37,808 nt of DNA, taken from contig JAJYLQ010000031.1 in the NCBI GenBank assembly GCA_021787595.1, positions 1-37,808 on the forward strand. Reading direction: 5' to 3'. The DNA is from Chloroflexota bacterium (GTDB lineage: Bacteria; Chloroflexota; Anaerolineae; Anaerolineales; Villigracilaceae). The position numbers were made by a program, and so were the translations under genes. Positions 1 to 8,075 of this stretch are shown here, one piece after another. Below the pieces are notes generated by a model. The model saw only the letters and a list, made by a program, of their open reading frames with translations, searched no databases and was not told the origin of the DNA. The first letter of the stretch is position 1; every line of letters begins with the position of its first letter.

Positions 1-37
1 TTATTATACGCACTGACCCAAATTCCCGGGCCAAGTT

Positions 38-1129
38 TCAGTTGATATCTCGAGTAGCTTCGACATTCCTTTTACATGCTCCACGGACCGGTTCGCAAGA
101 ATCGGAACTTATTTTTGCACACTCACTAAGCGGCCCAACAATGGCGCTCACAATCGGCAATGGGATAAGCAATAAGGCGGCTGTCAATGGATTGTAACCG
201 CGTACGCCTTGCAGATAGAAAACGATCAAAAAGTCCACGGCGAACATCGCCAACGACTGAAGCATGGCTGCCAGCACCGAGAAGTTATAGACGCGGCTCC
301 GGAAAAGAGAAAGATCAAGTACCGGAGATGTATTATTGGCGCGGCGTTCCCAAGCAAAAAAGGCAATCAGCATCACGATGAATATGGCGAAGAGCGAAAG
401 GATTGGCAGGGAAGTCCAACTGTATTCGATGCCGAGGGTCAATGCGATCAACAGCGCGACCAAGCCCACGCTGAAGGTGATCGCGCCTACCGTGTCGAAC
501 GTTTCGCCTTTATTTGGCTTGGACATCTCATGCAGGGCGCGATATCCCCATATCGTTCCGACAAGGCCAATTGGCACGTTGATGTAGAAGATCCAGCGCC
601 AGTCCGCGGTGCTGAGGATCAAGCCGCCTAGCAATGGACCAGCAATCCCACCCAGCGACCATGTAATGCCATTGATGCCCAATGCGCGTCCGCGCTCATC
701 GGGCGGAAACACTTCCGTGATGATTGCCGCGCTGTTGACCATCATCAGCGCCGCGCCCGAACCTTGCACTAGCCTGAAAATGATCAACTGCGTAGCGCTC
801 TGAGAGATGCCGCATAATGCCGAGCCAACCGTGAAGACCAAAAAGCCAAGGTTGTACATCCGCACGCGCCCCAGCATATCAGCCACGCGTCCAAAAGTCA
901 GCAGGAAGACCGTGCTGATGAGGATATACGCCATGATGACCCAGACCATCTCGATCAAATCCGCATGCAGTTTCAGCATCATATCGGGTAGCGCCAAAAT
1001 GACGATGGTGCTGTCAATCGCCGCCATCAACGCGCCGATGGTCGTCACGCTCAGCGCGATCCATTTGTACTCAAGGCCCGCGCGCGGAGAGGTATACGTA
1101 CCCTGGCTGATTTCATCTGTCTTTTTCAT
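38..1129 (-). CDS. DHA2-type MFS drug efflux transporter, C-terminally truncated
   Basis: Proton-coupled multidrug exporter of the EmrB/QacA (DHA2) type, acting in the inner membrane. A short cytoplasmic N-terminus is followed by helices containing the family signatures: AAIDSTIVILALPDM in the first helix, GRVADMLGRVRMY in the loop between helices 2 and 3, and a GGIAGPLLGGLI motif C near residue 165. DHA2 pumps usually have 14 helices and about 470-500 residues. This protein has 363, and family-like sequence ends at about residue 337 (IVGPLS), where a second loop-helix repeat should follow. The last 26 or so residues are polar with no membrane segment, so the gene looks cut by an insertion or rearrangement. 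The start has a good ribosome site (AAGGAAGC). It is last in the marR-ABC-ABC-MFS series, 137 bp after the ABC gene. Probably non-functional or altered. Confidence 0.8.
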   Translation of the reverse strand: MKKTDEISQGTYTSPRAGLEYKWIALSVTTIGALMAAIDSTIVILALPDMMLKLHADLIEMVWVIMAYILISTVFLLTFGRVADMLGRVRMYNLGFLVFTVGSALCGISQSATQLIIFRLVQGSGAALMMVNSAAIITEVFPPDERGRALGINGITWSLGGIAGPLLGGLILSTADWRWIFYINVPIGLVGTIWGYRALHEMSKPNKGETFDTVGAITFSVGLVALLIALTLGIEYSWTSLPILSLFAIFIVMLIAFFAWERRANNTSPVLDLSLFRSRVYNFSVLAAMLQSLAMFAVDFLIVFYLQGVRGYNPLTAALLLIPLPIVSAIVGPLSECAKISSDSCEPVRGACKRNVEATRDIN

Positions 1130-1266
1130 AGCTTCCTTTTAGTAAGAGCATAGTTGGATATTCCGATACAATGGACATACACGCGCTAAGGAAGGGATCA
1201 TCGTCTTTCTTTGCTTTGAATCTCACCAAGCTCTGGACAAAACATGGCATGCCGATTCCTCTACGT

Positions 1267-3153
1267 TCAGATTTCTTTTCCTTCGAACTGGCTATTATAA
1301 AGTTCAGCATAGAATCCATTTTTCGCCAACAGCTTTCCATGCTTGCCCTGCTCGACGATATCACCGTTATTCATCACCAAGATCCAATCGGCATCGCGGA
1401 TGGTGGACAAGCGATGAGCGATGATAAAGCTGGTCCGTCCTTGCATCAACGTATCCATGGCTTTTTGAATCAACACTTCCGTACGCGTATCTACCGAACT
1501 GGTGGCTTCATCGAGAATGAGGATTCGAGGATCAGCCAGGATGGCGCGTGCAATGGTCAAAAGCTGCATCTGGCCCTGCGAGATGTTGCTGGACTCTTCA
1601 TTGATGATGGTTTTGTAGCCGTCCGGTAAAGTACGGATGAAATGATCCGCATGAGCCGTCTTGGCAGCCGCAATGACTTCCGCATCCGTGGCACTCGAGC
1701 GTCCATAGCGGATATTTTCCATGATCGGGCCGTTGTAAAGCCAGGTGTCCTGCAGCACCATGCCAAACATCTGGCGTAGGTCGGCACGTTTGAAATCCTT
1801 AATGTTGTGATTATCCAGCAGAATGGCTCCGCCTCCGTTCACATCGTAGAAGCGCATCAACAATTTGACCATGGTGGTCTTGCCCGCACCGGTCGGTCCG
1901 ACGATGGCGATCTTCTGACCCGGCTCGGCATAGAACGAAAAATCGTGGATGATGATCTTATCGTCGCTATAGCCGAAGTGAACATGCTGGAAGTCCACGC
2001 GCCCATCCACGGTCTGAAGTTTGACCGGCGAAGTCGTATCAGGGACTTCTTCATCTTCAGCGAGGAATTGGAATACTCTTTCCGCGGAAGCGGCAGTCTG
2101 CTGGAAGATATTGGAGACATTGGCAATCTGCATGAGCGGCTGCGTAAAGGATCGGACGTATTGAATGAAAGCTTGGATGTCGCCAATGGTGATGACCCCC
2201 CTGATGGCAAGATAACCGCCAAGAATACAGATGGCAACGTAACCCAGGTTGCCGACAAAGTTCATAACGGGAAACATCAAACCTGATAAGAACTGCGATC
2301 TCCATGCTGAAGAGAAGAGCGTGGTATTGATCTCATCGAATTGCTCAACGCTTTTCCGCTCGCCGTTGAAGGCTTTCATAACAACGTGACCGCCGTACAT
2401 TTCTTCGACGTGTCCGTTCAAATGGCCCAAATAATCCTGCTGCTGTTTAAAGTATTTTTGGGATTGATTGACCACCAGCGCGATGATTCCCATTGCAATC
2501 GGCACAAGCACCAATGCAACTAAAGTCATCTGCCAGCTGATCGTGAACATCATGACCAGCACGCCGACCACAGTCGTGATCGAGGTGACAATCTGTGACA
2601 GACTCTGGTTGAGCGTTTGGCTGACGGTGTCCACATCGTTGGTCACGCGCGAGAGCACTTCGCCGTGTGTGGTGCCGTCGAAATAGCGAAACGGCATTCG
2701 GTTGATCTTCTCTGAAATATCCTTGCGGAAGCGGTACGTGATGTCCATGGAGATGCCGGACATCATCCAGCCTTGAATATAGGCAAACAAGGAGGAAGCG
2801 AGATAGAGTCCCAAGGTCCACAAGAGCATTTGAGCGATATAGCCAAAATCAATCGAACCGCTTCCGGCGATGATGCCCATAACGCCGGCAAACAGTTTGG
2901 TCGTCGCGTTGCCAAGCAGCATCGGTCCGGCAATGGAGAAAATAGTGGATGCCATTGCAAAAGCCATGACGATGATGATCCCCACCTTATATGAGCCAAG
3001 GTATTGGATCAATTTCTTCATCGTGCCTTTGAAGTCGCGCGGCTTTTCGCCTCGCATCATTGCCATGGGACCGCCATGTCCCATCATGCCGCGGCCGCGA
3101 CCGCCCATGGGGCCGCCTTGTTGTGCACGTGTGTCTGTGCGCTGCATGCTCAT
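1267..3153 (-). CDS. ABC exporter half-transporter, consensus-site subunit
   Basis: Type IV (exporter) ABC protein of 628 residues: a Met/Gly-rich N-terminal tail (1-40), a six-helix membrane domain (about 50-350) and a nucleotide-binding domain. Visible motifs are Walker A GPTGAGKT (419-426), Walker B ILILDE with the catalytic Glu (549), switch His580, and a degenerate signature ISQGQ (524-528) in place of LSGGQ. This pattern fits the TM288-like partner of a heterodimeric exporter: it supplies a complete ATP site but a degraded signature to the other site. Its ATG overlaps the stop of the upstream ABC gene (ATGA, 3150-3153), so the two are translationally coupled. Probable role: drug or lipid export as a heterodimer with the product of 3150-5390. 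The substrate cannot be read from the sequence. Confidence 0.9.
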   Translation of the reverse strand: MSMQRTDTRAQQGGPMGGRGRGMMGHGGPMAMMRGEKPRDFKGTMKKLIQYLGSYKVGIIIVMAFAMASTIFSIAGPMLLGNATTKLFAGVMGIIAGSGSIDFGYIAQMLLWTLGLYLASSLFAYIQGWMMSGISMDITYRFRKDISEKINRMPFRYFDGTTHGEVLSRVTNDVDTVSQTLNQSLSQIVTSITTVVGVLVMMFTISWQMTLVALVLVPIAMGIIALVVNQSQKYFKQQQDYLGHLNGHVEEMYGGHVVMKAFNGERKSVEQFDEINTTLFSSAWRSQFLSGLMFPVMNFVGNLGYVAICILGGYLAIRGVITIGDIQAFIQYVRSFTQPLMQIANVSNIFQQTAASAERVFQFLAEDEEVPDTTSPVKLQTVDGRVDFQHVHFGYSDDKIIIHDFSFYAEPGQKIAIVGPTGAGKTTMVKLLMRFYDVNGGGAILLDNHNIKDFKRADLRQMFGMVLQDTWLYNGPIMENIRYGRSSATDAEVIAAAKTAHADHFIRTLPDGYKTIINEESSNISQGQMQLLTIARAILADPRILILDEATSSVDTRTEVLIQKAMDTLMQGRTSFIIAHRLSTIRDADWILVMNNGDIVEQGKHGKLLAKNGFYAELYNSQFEGKEI

Positions 3154-5390
3154 GCCAATTCCTCCTTGCTGAGTTGCGAAAACGCAATGCCTTGATACAC
3201 TTCACAGGATTCCATCAACTCTTCGTGGGTTCCTTTGCCGACCACGTTGCCTTCATCCAGGACAATGATCTGCTCGGCGTTCTTGATGGTGGCGATCCGT
3301 TGCGTGACCGTCAGTATGGTACTCGAACCGGCATGTTCCTCTAACGACTTCCGTAACGCCGCATCGGTTTTGAAGTCGAGCGCGGAAAAGCTGTCGTCGA
3401 AGATGTAGATCGGCGCTTTCTTGACCAATGCGCGCGCAATCGAAAGACGCTGTTTCTGGCCGCCGGAGACGTTCGTTCCGCCCTGTGCAATTTCAGTTTG
3501 CATCCCTTCCGGTTTGGCATTGATGAATTCACTGGACTGAGAAATATCGGCCGCCAACTGCAATTCCTCTTCGGACGCGTTTTCATCAGCATATAACAAA
3601 TTGCTTTCGATCGTGCCGGAGAACAGGTTGCCTTTCTGCGGAACATAACCGATTTTCTCGCGCAGATCGTGTTGCGTGACATCCCGAATATCTATGCCAT
3701 CTATCGAGATGGAGCCGGACGTCACTTCGTAGAAGCGCGGGATCAAACTGACGATGGTGGATTTTCCTGAGCCAGTGGTACCTATAAAGGCGGTAGTTTC
3801 GCCGGGTTTGGCTGTAAAGCTGATATCATGCAAAACGTCCTCCTCCGCCCCGGGGTAACGGAAATTCACGTTGCGAAATTCGATCACGCCGTGGAAAGAA
3901 GCGGGAAAGCGCTGCGGATTCTCTGGGTCCTTGATCAGCGGCTCAGTCTCCAGCACATCCGCAATGCGGTCGGCTGAGACGGCCGCGCGCGGCAGGATGA
4001 TGAACATCATCGAGAGCATCAGGAAGGAAAAGACGATCTGCATGGCGTATTGCATGAAGGCAATCATGTCGCCCACCTGCATTTGCGATTGGGCAACTTG
4101 ATGCGCGCCGACCCAGATAATCAATACGGTCAGACCGTTCATCAACAGCATCATTGCAGGCATCATCGTCACCATGACGCGGTTGACAAATAGATTCACC
4201 GATGTCACATCTTGGTTGGCTTTATCGAAGCGTTTTTCCTCGAAGTCCTGCATGTTGAAGGCGCGGATCACCATCATGCCCGAAAGATTCTCGCGAGTCA
4301 CTAAATTAAGCCTATCAATCAGACTCTGTATGATTTTGAATTTGGGCAGCGCGATTGAGAAAATGGTCAGCACTAATCCAAGCAGAACTATCACGCCTAG
4401 TGCGATGATCCACCACATCGAAGTGGATTTTCCCAATGCCCGGATGATACCGCCTACGCCAATGATCGGCGCGTAAATCACCATGCGCATCACCATGATG
4501 ACCACCATCTGAATCTGAGTGACATCGTTTGTGGAGCGCGTGATCAACGAGGCGGTTGAGAACTTATTGAATTCGACGCTGGAAAAACTTTCGACTCGCT
4601 CGAAGACATTTCGGCGCAGGTCGCGCGCCAGACCGGCGGCGGTTTGCGCGGAGAGGTATCCAACTGCGATCGTGCAGGTTATCGAGAGTAAGGTCACCAG
4701 TAACATGAAGATGCCGGTGTGGACGATGTAATCCGTTTGGATTTTGCCGGTGTCCATGCCAAGCGCGGCGTATTCCGCCTTGACGGGACCCACAGCCATC
4801 TGAACGATCATGCTTTCGCCGAGCGTGGCAAATTTCTGATTGATAATATTTGTCATCTGGGCAAGAGTCGCAGGAGGAAGTTTGGCTAATAGGGCAAAAA
4901 CATCCGTCCCCGGCGGGATCTTGGATAAATCGAATCCCAAGCCTTGACCCATAGCGGGCGCTTGGGAAGGATTAGCCGTCAACTGCTGAATGAACGAAAC
5001 AACGATGATGGCTTTCCCCATGATCGGATTCAACTTATTGATCTCTGCTTGGTCAACCGATTTGAGAATATAGACCGGCTCGTTCGCCAAAGCCGGATAA
5101 TCTTTGACGTATTGTTCGTACTCCGGCGAGTTCTTGTCAACCAGGTTGTAATCGTTGAGCGCCGCGTCTTTGTCACTGCCGTTCATGAAGAGAGCCAGCC
5201 GATTCATTTCACTCTGGCGGATCGCCACCGGCACAGCGTTTTGAACGCCGCCTTGTTGGATACCATAGTTCACGATGTTGGACATATAGTCCGGTAAAGC
5301 CAGATCGGCGTTCGCCTGCACGAACAGCAAGGCAACGGCGATCAGGATCAGCCAAAGATAAGGTTTTAAATATTTGACAAGACGCAGCAT
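3150..5390 (-). CDS. ABC exporter half-transporter with extracellular insert, degenerate-site subunit
   Basis: ABC exporter of 746 residues, about 150 longer than usual. The extra length lies between membrane helices 1 and 2 (roughly residues 45-215) and should face outside. It is rich in Gln, Asn and Pro and has no cysteine cluster. The nucleotide-binding domain has Walker A GTTGSGKST and an intact signature VSGGQ. Walker B reads IYIFDDS, with Asp replacing the catalytic Glu, and the switch His is Gln (TVTQR). These substitutions mark the degenerate site of TM287/TM288-type heterodimers and complement the partner at 1267-3153. Long-insert half-transporters of this kind are, as I recall, common in Firmicutes. 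It sits 94 bp after marR. Confidence 0.9.
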   Translation of the reverse strand: MLRLVKYLKPYLWLILIAVALLFVQANADLALPDYMSNIVNYGIQQGGVQNAVPVAIRQSEMNRLALFMNGSDKDAALNDYNLVDKNSPEYEQYVKDYPALANEPVYILKSVDQAEINKLNPIMGKAIIVVSFIQQLTANPSQAPAMGQGLGFDLSKIPPGTDVFALLAKLPPATLAQMTNIINQKFATLGESMIVQMAVGPVKAEYAALGMDTGKIQTDYIVHTGIFMLLVTLLSITCTIAVGYLSAQTAAGLARDLRRNVFERVESFSSVEFNKFSTASLITRSTNDVTQIQMVVIMVMRMVIYAPIIGVGGIIRALGKSTSMWWIIALGVIVLLGLVLTIFSIALPKFKIIQSLIDRLNLVTRENLSGMMVIRAFNMQDFEEKRFDKANQDVTSVNLFVNRVMVTMMPAMMLLMNGLTVLIIWVGAHQVAQSQMQVGDMIAFMQYAMQIVFSFLMLSMMFIILPRAAVSADRIADVLETEPLIKDPENPQRFPASFHGVIEFRNVNFRYPGAEEDVLHDISFTAKPGETTAFIGTTGSGKSTIVSLIPRFYEVTSGSISIDGIDIRDVTQHDLREKIGYVPQKGNLFSGTIESNLLYADENASEEELQLAADISQSSEFINAKPEGMQTEIAQGGTNVSGGQKQRLSIARALVKKAPIYIFDDSFSALDFKTDAALRKSLEEHAGSSTILTVTQRIATIKNAEQIIVLDEGNVVGKGTHEELMESCEVYQGIAFSQLSKEELA

Positions 5391-5484
5391 GTTGATGTAG
5401 GCTCCTTAAAGTTTGTGTTCATCAGAAAAGGATACGGCTTACTCGTGAAGTGAGTGTGAAGAGGCGGATGAAAATTGTAACCGA

Positions 5485-5928
5485 TCAACTGTCCATCTTC
5501 CTGGCCGCCTTGGTGAGCAAGTCGAGCGCGGCGATGACCATGTTTTGTTGTTCTAATGTCAGCGCTTTGGTCAGGCGCTCTATCCATTGACCTCGGGCTT
5601 TAACGCTCTTCGTAATCAGAGCCTGCCCTTGCCGGGTAAGGACAAGCTGCTTTGCGCGTCGATCTTCGGGGTCCTCGGTTCGTTCGATCAGACCCAGATT
5701 CACCAGCCGGTCAATGGATTGGCTGGCAGCCGCGTTGGTGATTCCCAACTGCTCGCCAATCCCCGAAACACCGTTCCTGCCTCCGTGATAGAGGCGCATC
5801 AGGAGAATGATCTGGGAGAAAGACAATCTAGATTGATCCATGCAATGTTTGAAGTCGCGCCCCGAGCGGCGCATAAAGATTTCCGACCACTCATAGATTA
5901 CATCGGTTAATTCCTTAGTAGACGACAT
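5485..5928 (-). CDS. MarR-family transcriptional regulator
   Basis: Winged-helix dimeric repressor of the MarR family, about 147 residues. The helix-turn-helix (GISGIGEQLGITNAAASQSIDRLVNLGLI) region lies in the middle and is followed by the wing with RTEDPEDRRAKQLVLT, a MarR hallmark. An upstream in-frame ATG at 5937 touches the AAGG ribosome site directly. The ATG at 5928 sits about 8 bases after AAGGA, so it is the better start. It heads an operon with two ABC half-transporters and an MFS pump, the usual arrangement for a locally acting repressor of an efflux operon. An inverted repeat at 5931-5951 overlaps the leader and could be its operator. Confidence 0.9.
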   Translation of the reverse strand: MSSTKELTDVIYEWSEIFMRRSGRDFKHCMDQSRLSFSQIILLMRLYHGGRNGVSGIGEQLGITNAAASQSIDRLVNLGLIERTEDPEDRRAKQLVLTRQGQALITKSVKARGQWIERLTKALTLEQQNMVIAALDLLTKAARKMDS

Positions 5929-5930
5929 AA

Positions 5931-5951
5931 TTAACATCCTTGATTAGTTAA
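5931..5951 (-). promoter_or_regulatory. Candidate MarR operator in marR leader
   Basis: Imperfect palindrome on the minus strand with arms TTAAC and GTTAA separated by 11 bases. It lies between the candidate -10 element (TATACT, 5961-5966) and the marR coding start, and covers the ribosome site. The position and AT-rich arms fit autoregulation by MarR. No binding evidence exists in the sequence itself. Confidence 0.35.
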
Positions 5952-5960
5952 GCGGACTGA

Positions 5961-5966
5961 AGTATA
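5961..5966 (-). promoter_or_regulatory. Candidate -10 element of marR-ABC operon
   Basis: TATACT on the minus strand, 32 bases before the marR start codon at 5928. The expected -35 region is a poor match, as is common for regulated promoters. It is directly followed by the palindrome at 5931-5951. Confidence 0.35.
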
Positions 5967-6217
5967 TTCGTTTTGTGGAAGAATACCTAATCGAAGATCA
6001 TACAATTCATAGGATGAATGGCACTTTCGAGGATCTCCCCAGAATGGTTCGCGCCCTTGATTTTTCTATCTCCCAGAACGAAGTTGACATCTCTCTGCCA
6101 GAACTTTGAGGTCGTGATCACCGCCCATCTCCAAGCCATAGTCTCACTGGAGAAAATAACGGATCACCGTGTGATCTGCCATTGTTCTTTGGTTCTCCTG
6201 CAGATTATGTGAAATGA
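5967..6217. other. Intergenic DNA between marR and the insertion sequence
   Basis: About 250 bases without a convincing gene. A 64-codon frame on the plus strand (6018-6212) has no ribosome site, no recognisable domain and ends at the insertion-sequence border, so I do not call it. Apart from the upstream part of the marR promoter I see nothing specific here. Confidence 0.5.
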
Positions 6218-6220
6218 TTT

Positions 6221-6238
6221 AATTGGACTTTAGACAAA
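6221..6238 (+). repeat. Left terminal inverted repeat of the insertion sequence
   Basis: Eighteen bases, AATTGGACTTTAGACAAA, exactly complementary to 7770-7787. The outermost base also belongs to the TTTA target duplication, so the element itself probably starts at 6222. Confidence 0.85.
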
Positions 6239-7786
6239 GAGACATAGGCCATATTTTGATGGGCGAGAAAAGGACATTAAAAACTGAACATACGAGTTGA
6301 TTCTGGTCAGGGGAAGCCTTTGAAAACCGGCGAAAGACGTGGACGGCGAGTCCAAAGGGTGCCTTTCGGGCGACCCGGGGAATAACCTCGGCGTTTGGGC
6401 AGAGCGGCGGGTGTTCCAATCTGGCGAATAATTCGTTTGAAATCCCGCTGGACCCGGGTCGGGGAAAGCGACTGTGTTTTCGAGGCAGGCCGTGAGCCTT
6501 CCCAAGGATGGGGATGATTTTCGGCGTAGGGGCGGGCGACCCATAATTGCAGGTAAGCCAGGTGAGCCAGCGCCCACCAGTTCTCTTCATGCTGTACCAC
6601 TGGAGTTTGGAAACCATCCAGCAGCAACCTCTGTTTCCCGAAACGGAAGAAATGTTCGAGATCATAACGTTGGTGGTAAGCCGTGAAAACATCCAGCAAG
6701 TTGAGAGCGCCGCGGTTCTTTCCCATCACAATGACCCAGAGCGCTTGTGGGTAAGCCAGAGCGCCGTTGGCGTTGCACAGGCAAATCCGTACAAGGGTAA
6801 ATGGATAGCGCTGCATCGGGATGTAGATGGGTTTGCGCTTACCGCGCATGAGCAGGTCATGCCAGGCTTCGATCTTCACCGGATAGACCCGTCCGCGACA
6901 ACTGGTTAGGGGGGGTGTGCGATTTCGTCCGGTGCCGGCCAGGTCTGCGGGTCCTGCAGAGAGAAAGCCGCACCATACCAAGCTGGGTGTCCGTGGGCAG
7001 GCTGGCGAGCGGAAGGGTTCGCTTTCCGATGGAACGCGCGGGCACTGCGTACGCGTACCAAACTCACCAGATCGGATTTTGGGCGATTGGCGAAAAGATA
7101 TTTCGGTTTGCTGTAACTGGTATCGCCCACTTCCACACACAACTGGTGATGGAACGGCAGGCTCGGGTCATCCAGAAGAACGTTCATCTGGATGGCTCCC
7201 GTCAGTTCCTTATCCTCTGCACTGCTGACACGTTCACAACTCAATGGAATGACCCACGCACTGCCCTGTTGCCCCTCTGGCTCTGGCAGTAATGCCACCT
7301 CGGAGTAGAGTGACCAATCGTCACCGGCTTATTGCTTTGCAGCAGGGCGGGTTGATACACATACCCCCGATCCTTCAGGGTCTGAGCATAGGGACGCGGC
7401 TGGGGTGTCGTATTCACTCCCAGCGCCCAAAAAGACCTGTGCTGTGGACGGGGAAGATAAGACGAGGCTAGTTGCGCCAGACTTTGGCTCGTCCACTTTG
7501 GTGTATAGGAGGCAATCGCCTTGAAGACGGAAGTATGCTCTCGCCGAAAACAGCTTTCCAGGCTGAGTTCCACCACCGATCCCGCTCTCTCCTGACTGCT
7601 CACCTGTACCTGCGGCACAGGCGCAGGCAAGGCATCCAGCAATTCCATGAGCGCATCGGCTCGCTTGTTAAAGCTCTGGTACACTTGTTCCCGGAACTGC
7701 ATCAATTGCGTGACATGTTCTTCGCTGTTCATGCCCTCAGTTTGACGCAGTTCCTCTCTGCTGTCAAATTTTGTCTAAAGTCCAAT
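6222..7786 (-). mobile_element. IS701-like insertion sequence
   Basis: A 1565-bp element bounded by inverted ends ATTGGACTTTAGACAAA at the left and its exact complement at the right. It is flanked on both sides by the direct repeat TTTA (6218-6221 and 7787-7790). A 4-bp duplication of the form YTNA is the known target preference of the IS701 family, and length and transposase type agree. The single transposase gene fills the element on the minus strand but has two frameshifts. It sits between marR and the yyaL-like gene and breaks neither. Confidence 0.85.
6307..7732 (-). pseudogene. IS701-type DDE transposase, frameshifted
   Basis: Read across frames the protein would be about 475 residues. 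It begins MNSEEHVTQLMQF, has the N-terminal HTSVFKAI region, then the VTIGHS / YSEVALLPEPEG segment, and ends with a C-terminal part containing YDLEHFFRFGKQRLLLDGFQTP. The reading frame breaks twice: near 7306, where one base seems missing between VTIGHS and YSEVALL, and in a run of seven C (6909-6915), where DEIAHPP runs into a stop while the next frame continues as LTSCRGRVYPVKIEAWHDL. The element is therefore unlikely to make active transposase unless both are read errors. Programmed slippage at the C run is possible but would not repair the first break. Confidence 0.85.
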
Positions 7787-7787
7787 T
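7770..7787 (-). repeat. Right terminal inverted repeat of the insertion sequence
   Basis: Perfect 18-base inverted copy of 6221-6238. It is followed by the second TTTA copy at 7787-7790. Confidence 0.85.
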
Positions 7788-7790
7788 TTA

Positions 7791-8005
7791 ACCACTCCGA
7801 AAACTAATGTTAGCCTTTCGGATCATGGTTTCATGTTAGGAAGTTGGCTTCAAAATTGGCAGGGTTATTCGAAAGGTTTAGCCCTCTCCCACTTTTGACT
7901 CAACACTGACCCTACAACTCATCAATGTAACAAGCTCTTTAGTGATTGAAAATCCCTGAAGCGGACATGCTAAAATACCACAATGGCAACCGCAATATGC
8001 CCTTG
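7791..8005. other. Intergenic DNA between the insertion sequence and the yyaL-like gene
   Basis: About 215 bases of ordinary AT-rich intergenic sequence. I see no gene, RNA or repeat in it. The promoter of the following gene starts at its right end. Confidence 0.5.
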
Positions 8006-8034
8006 TCGACACCCATATATCCTTGGACTATAAT
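8006..8034 (+). promoter_or_regulatory. Sigma-70-type promoter of the yyaL-like gene
   Basis: The -35 hexamer TCGACA (8006-8011, one mismatch to consensus) and -10 hexamer TATAAT (8029-8034) are 17 bases apart. Transcription would start near 8041, giving a 35-base leader with an AGAGGT ribosome site before the GTG start. Confidence 0.6.
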
Positions 8035-8075
8035 TTTGGGAATTGGTTTTATCGTATTTGCCCTAGAGGTAATCC

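Noticed and set aside
6018-6212. A 64-codon plus-strand frame between marR and the insertion sequence
   Set aside because: No ribosome site, no domain, and it lies in the marR promoter region; chance frame.
6600-7300. Plus-strand frames across the insertion sequence
   Set aside because: They are antisense to the transposase and carry no recognisable protein.
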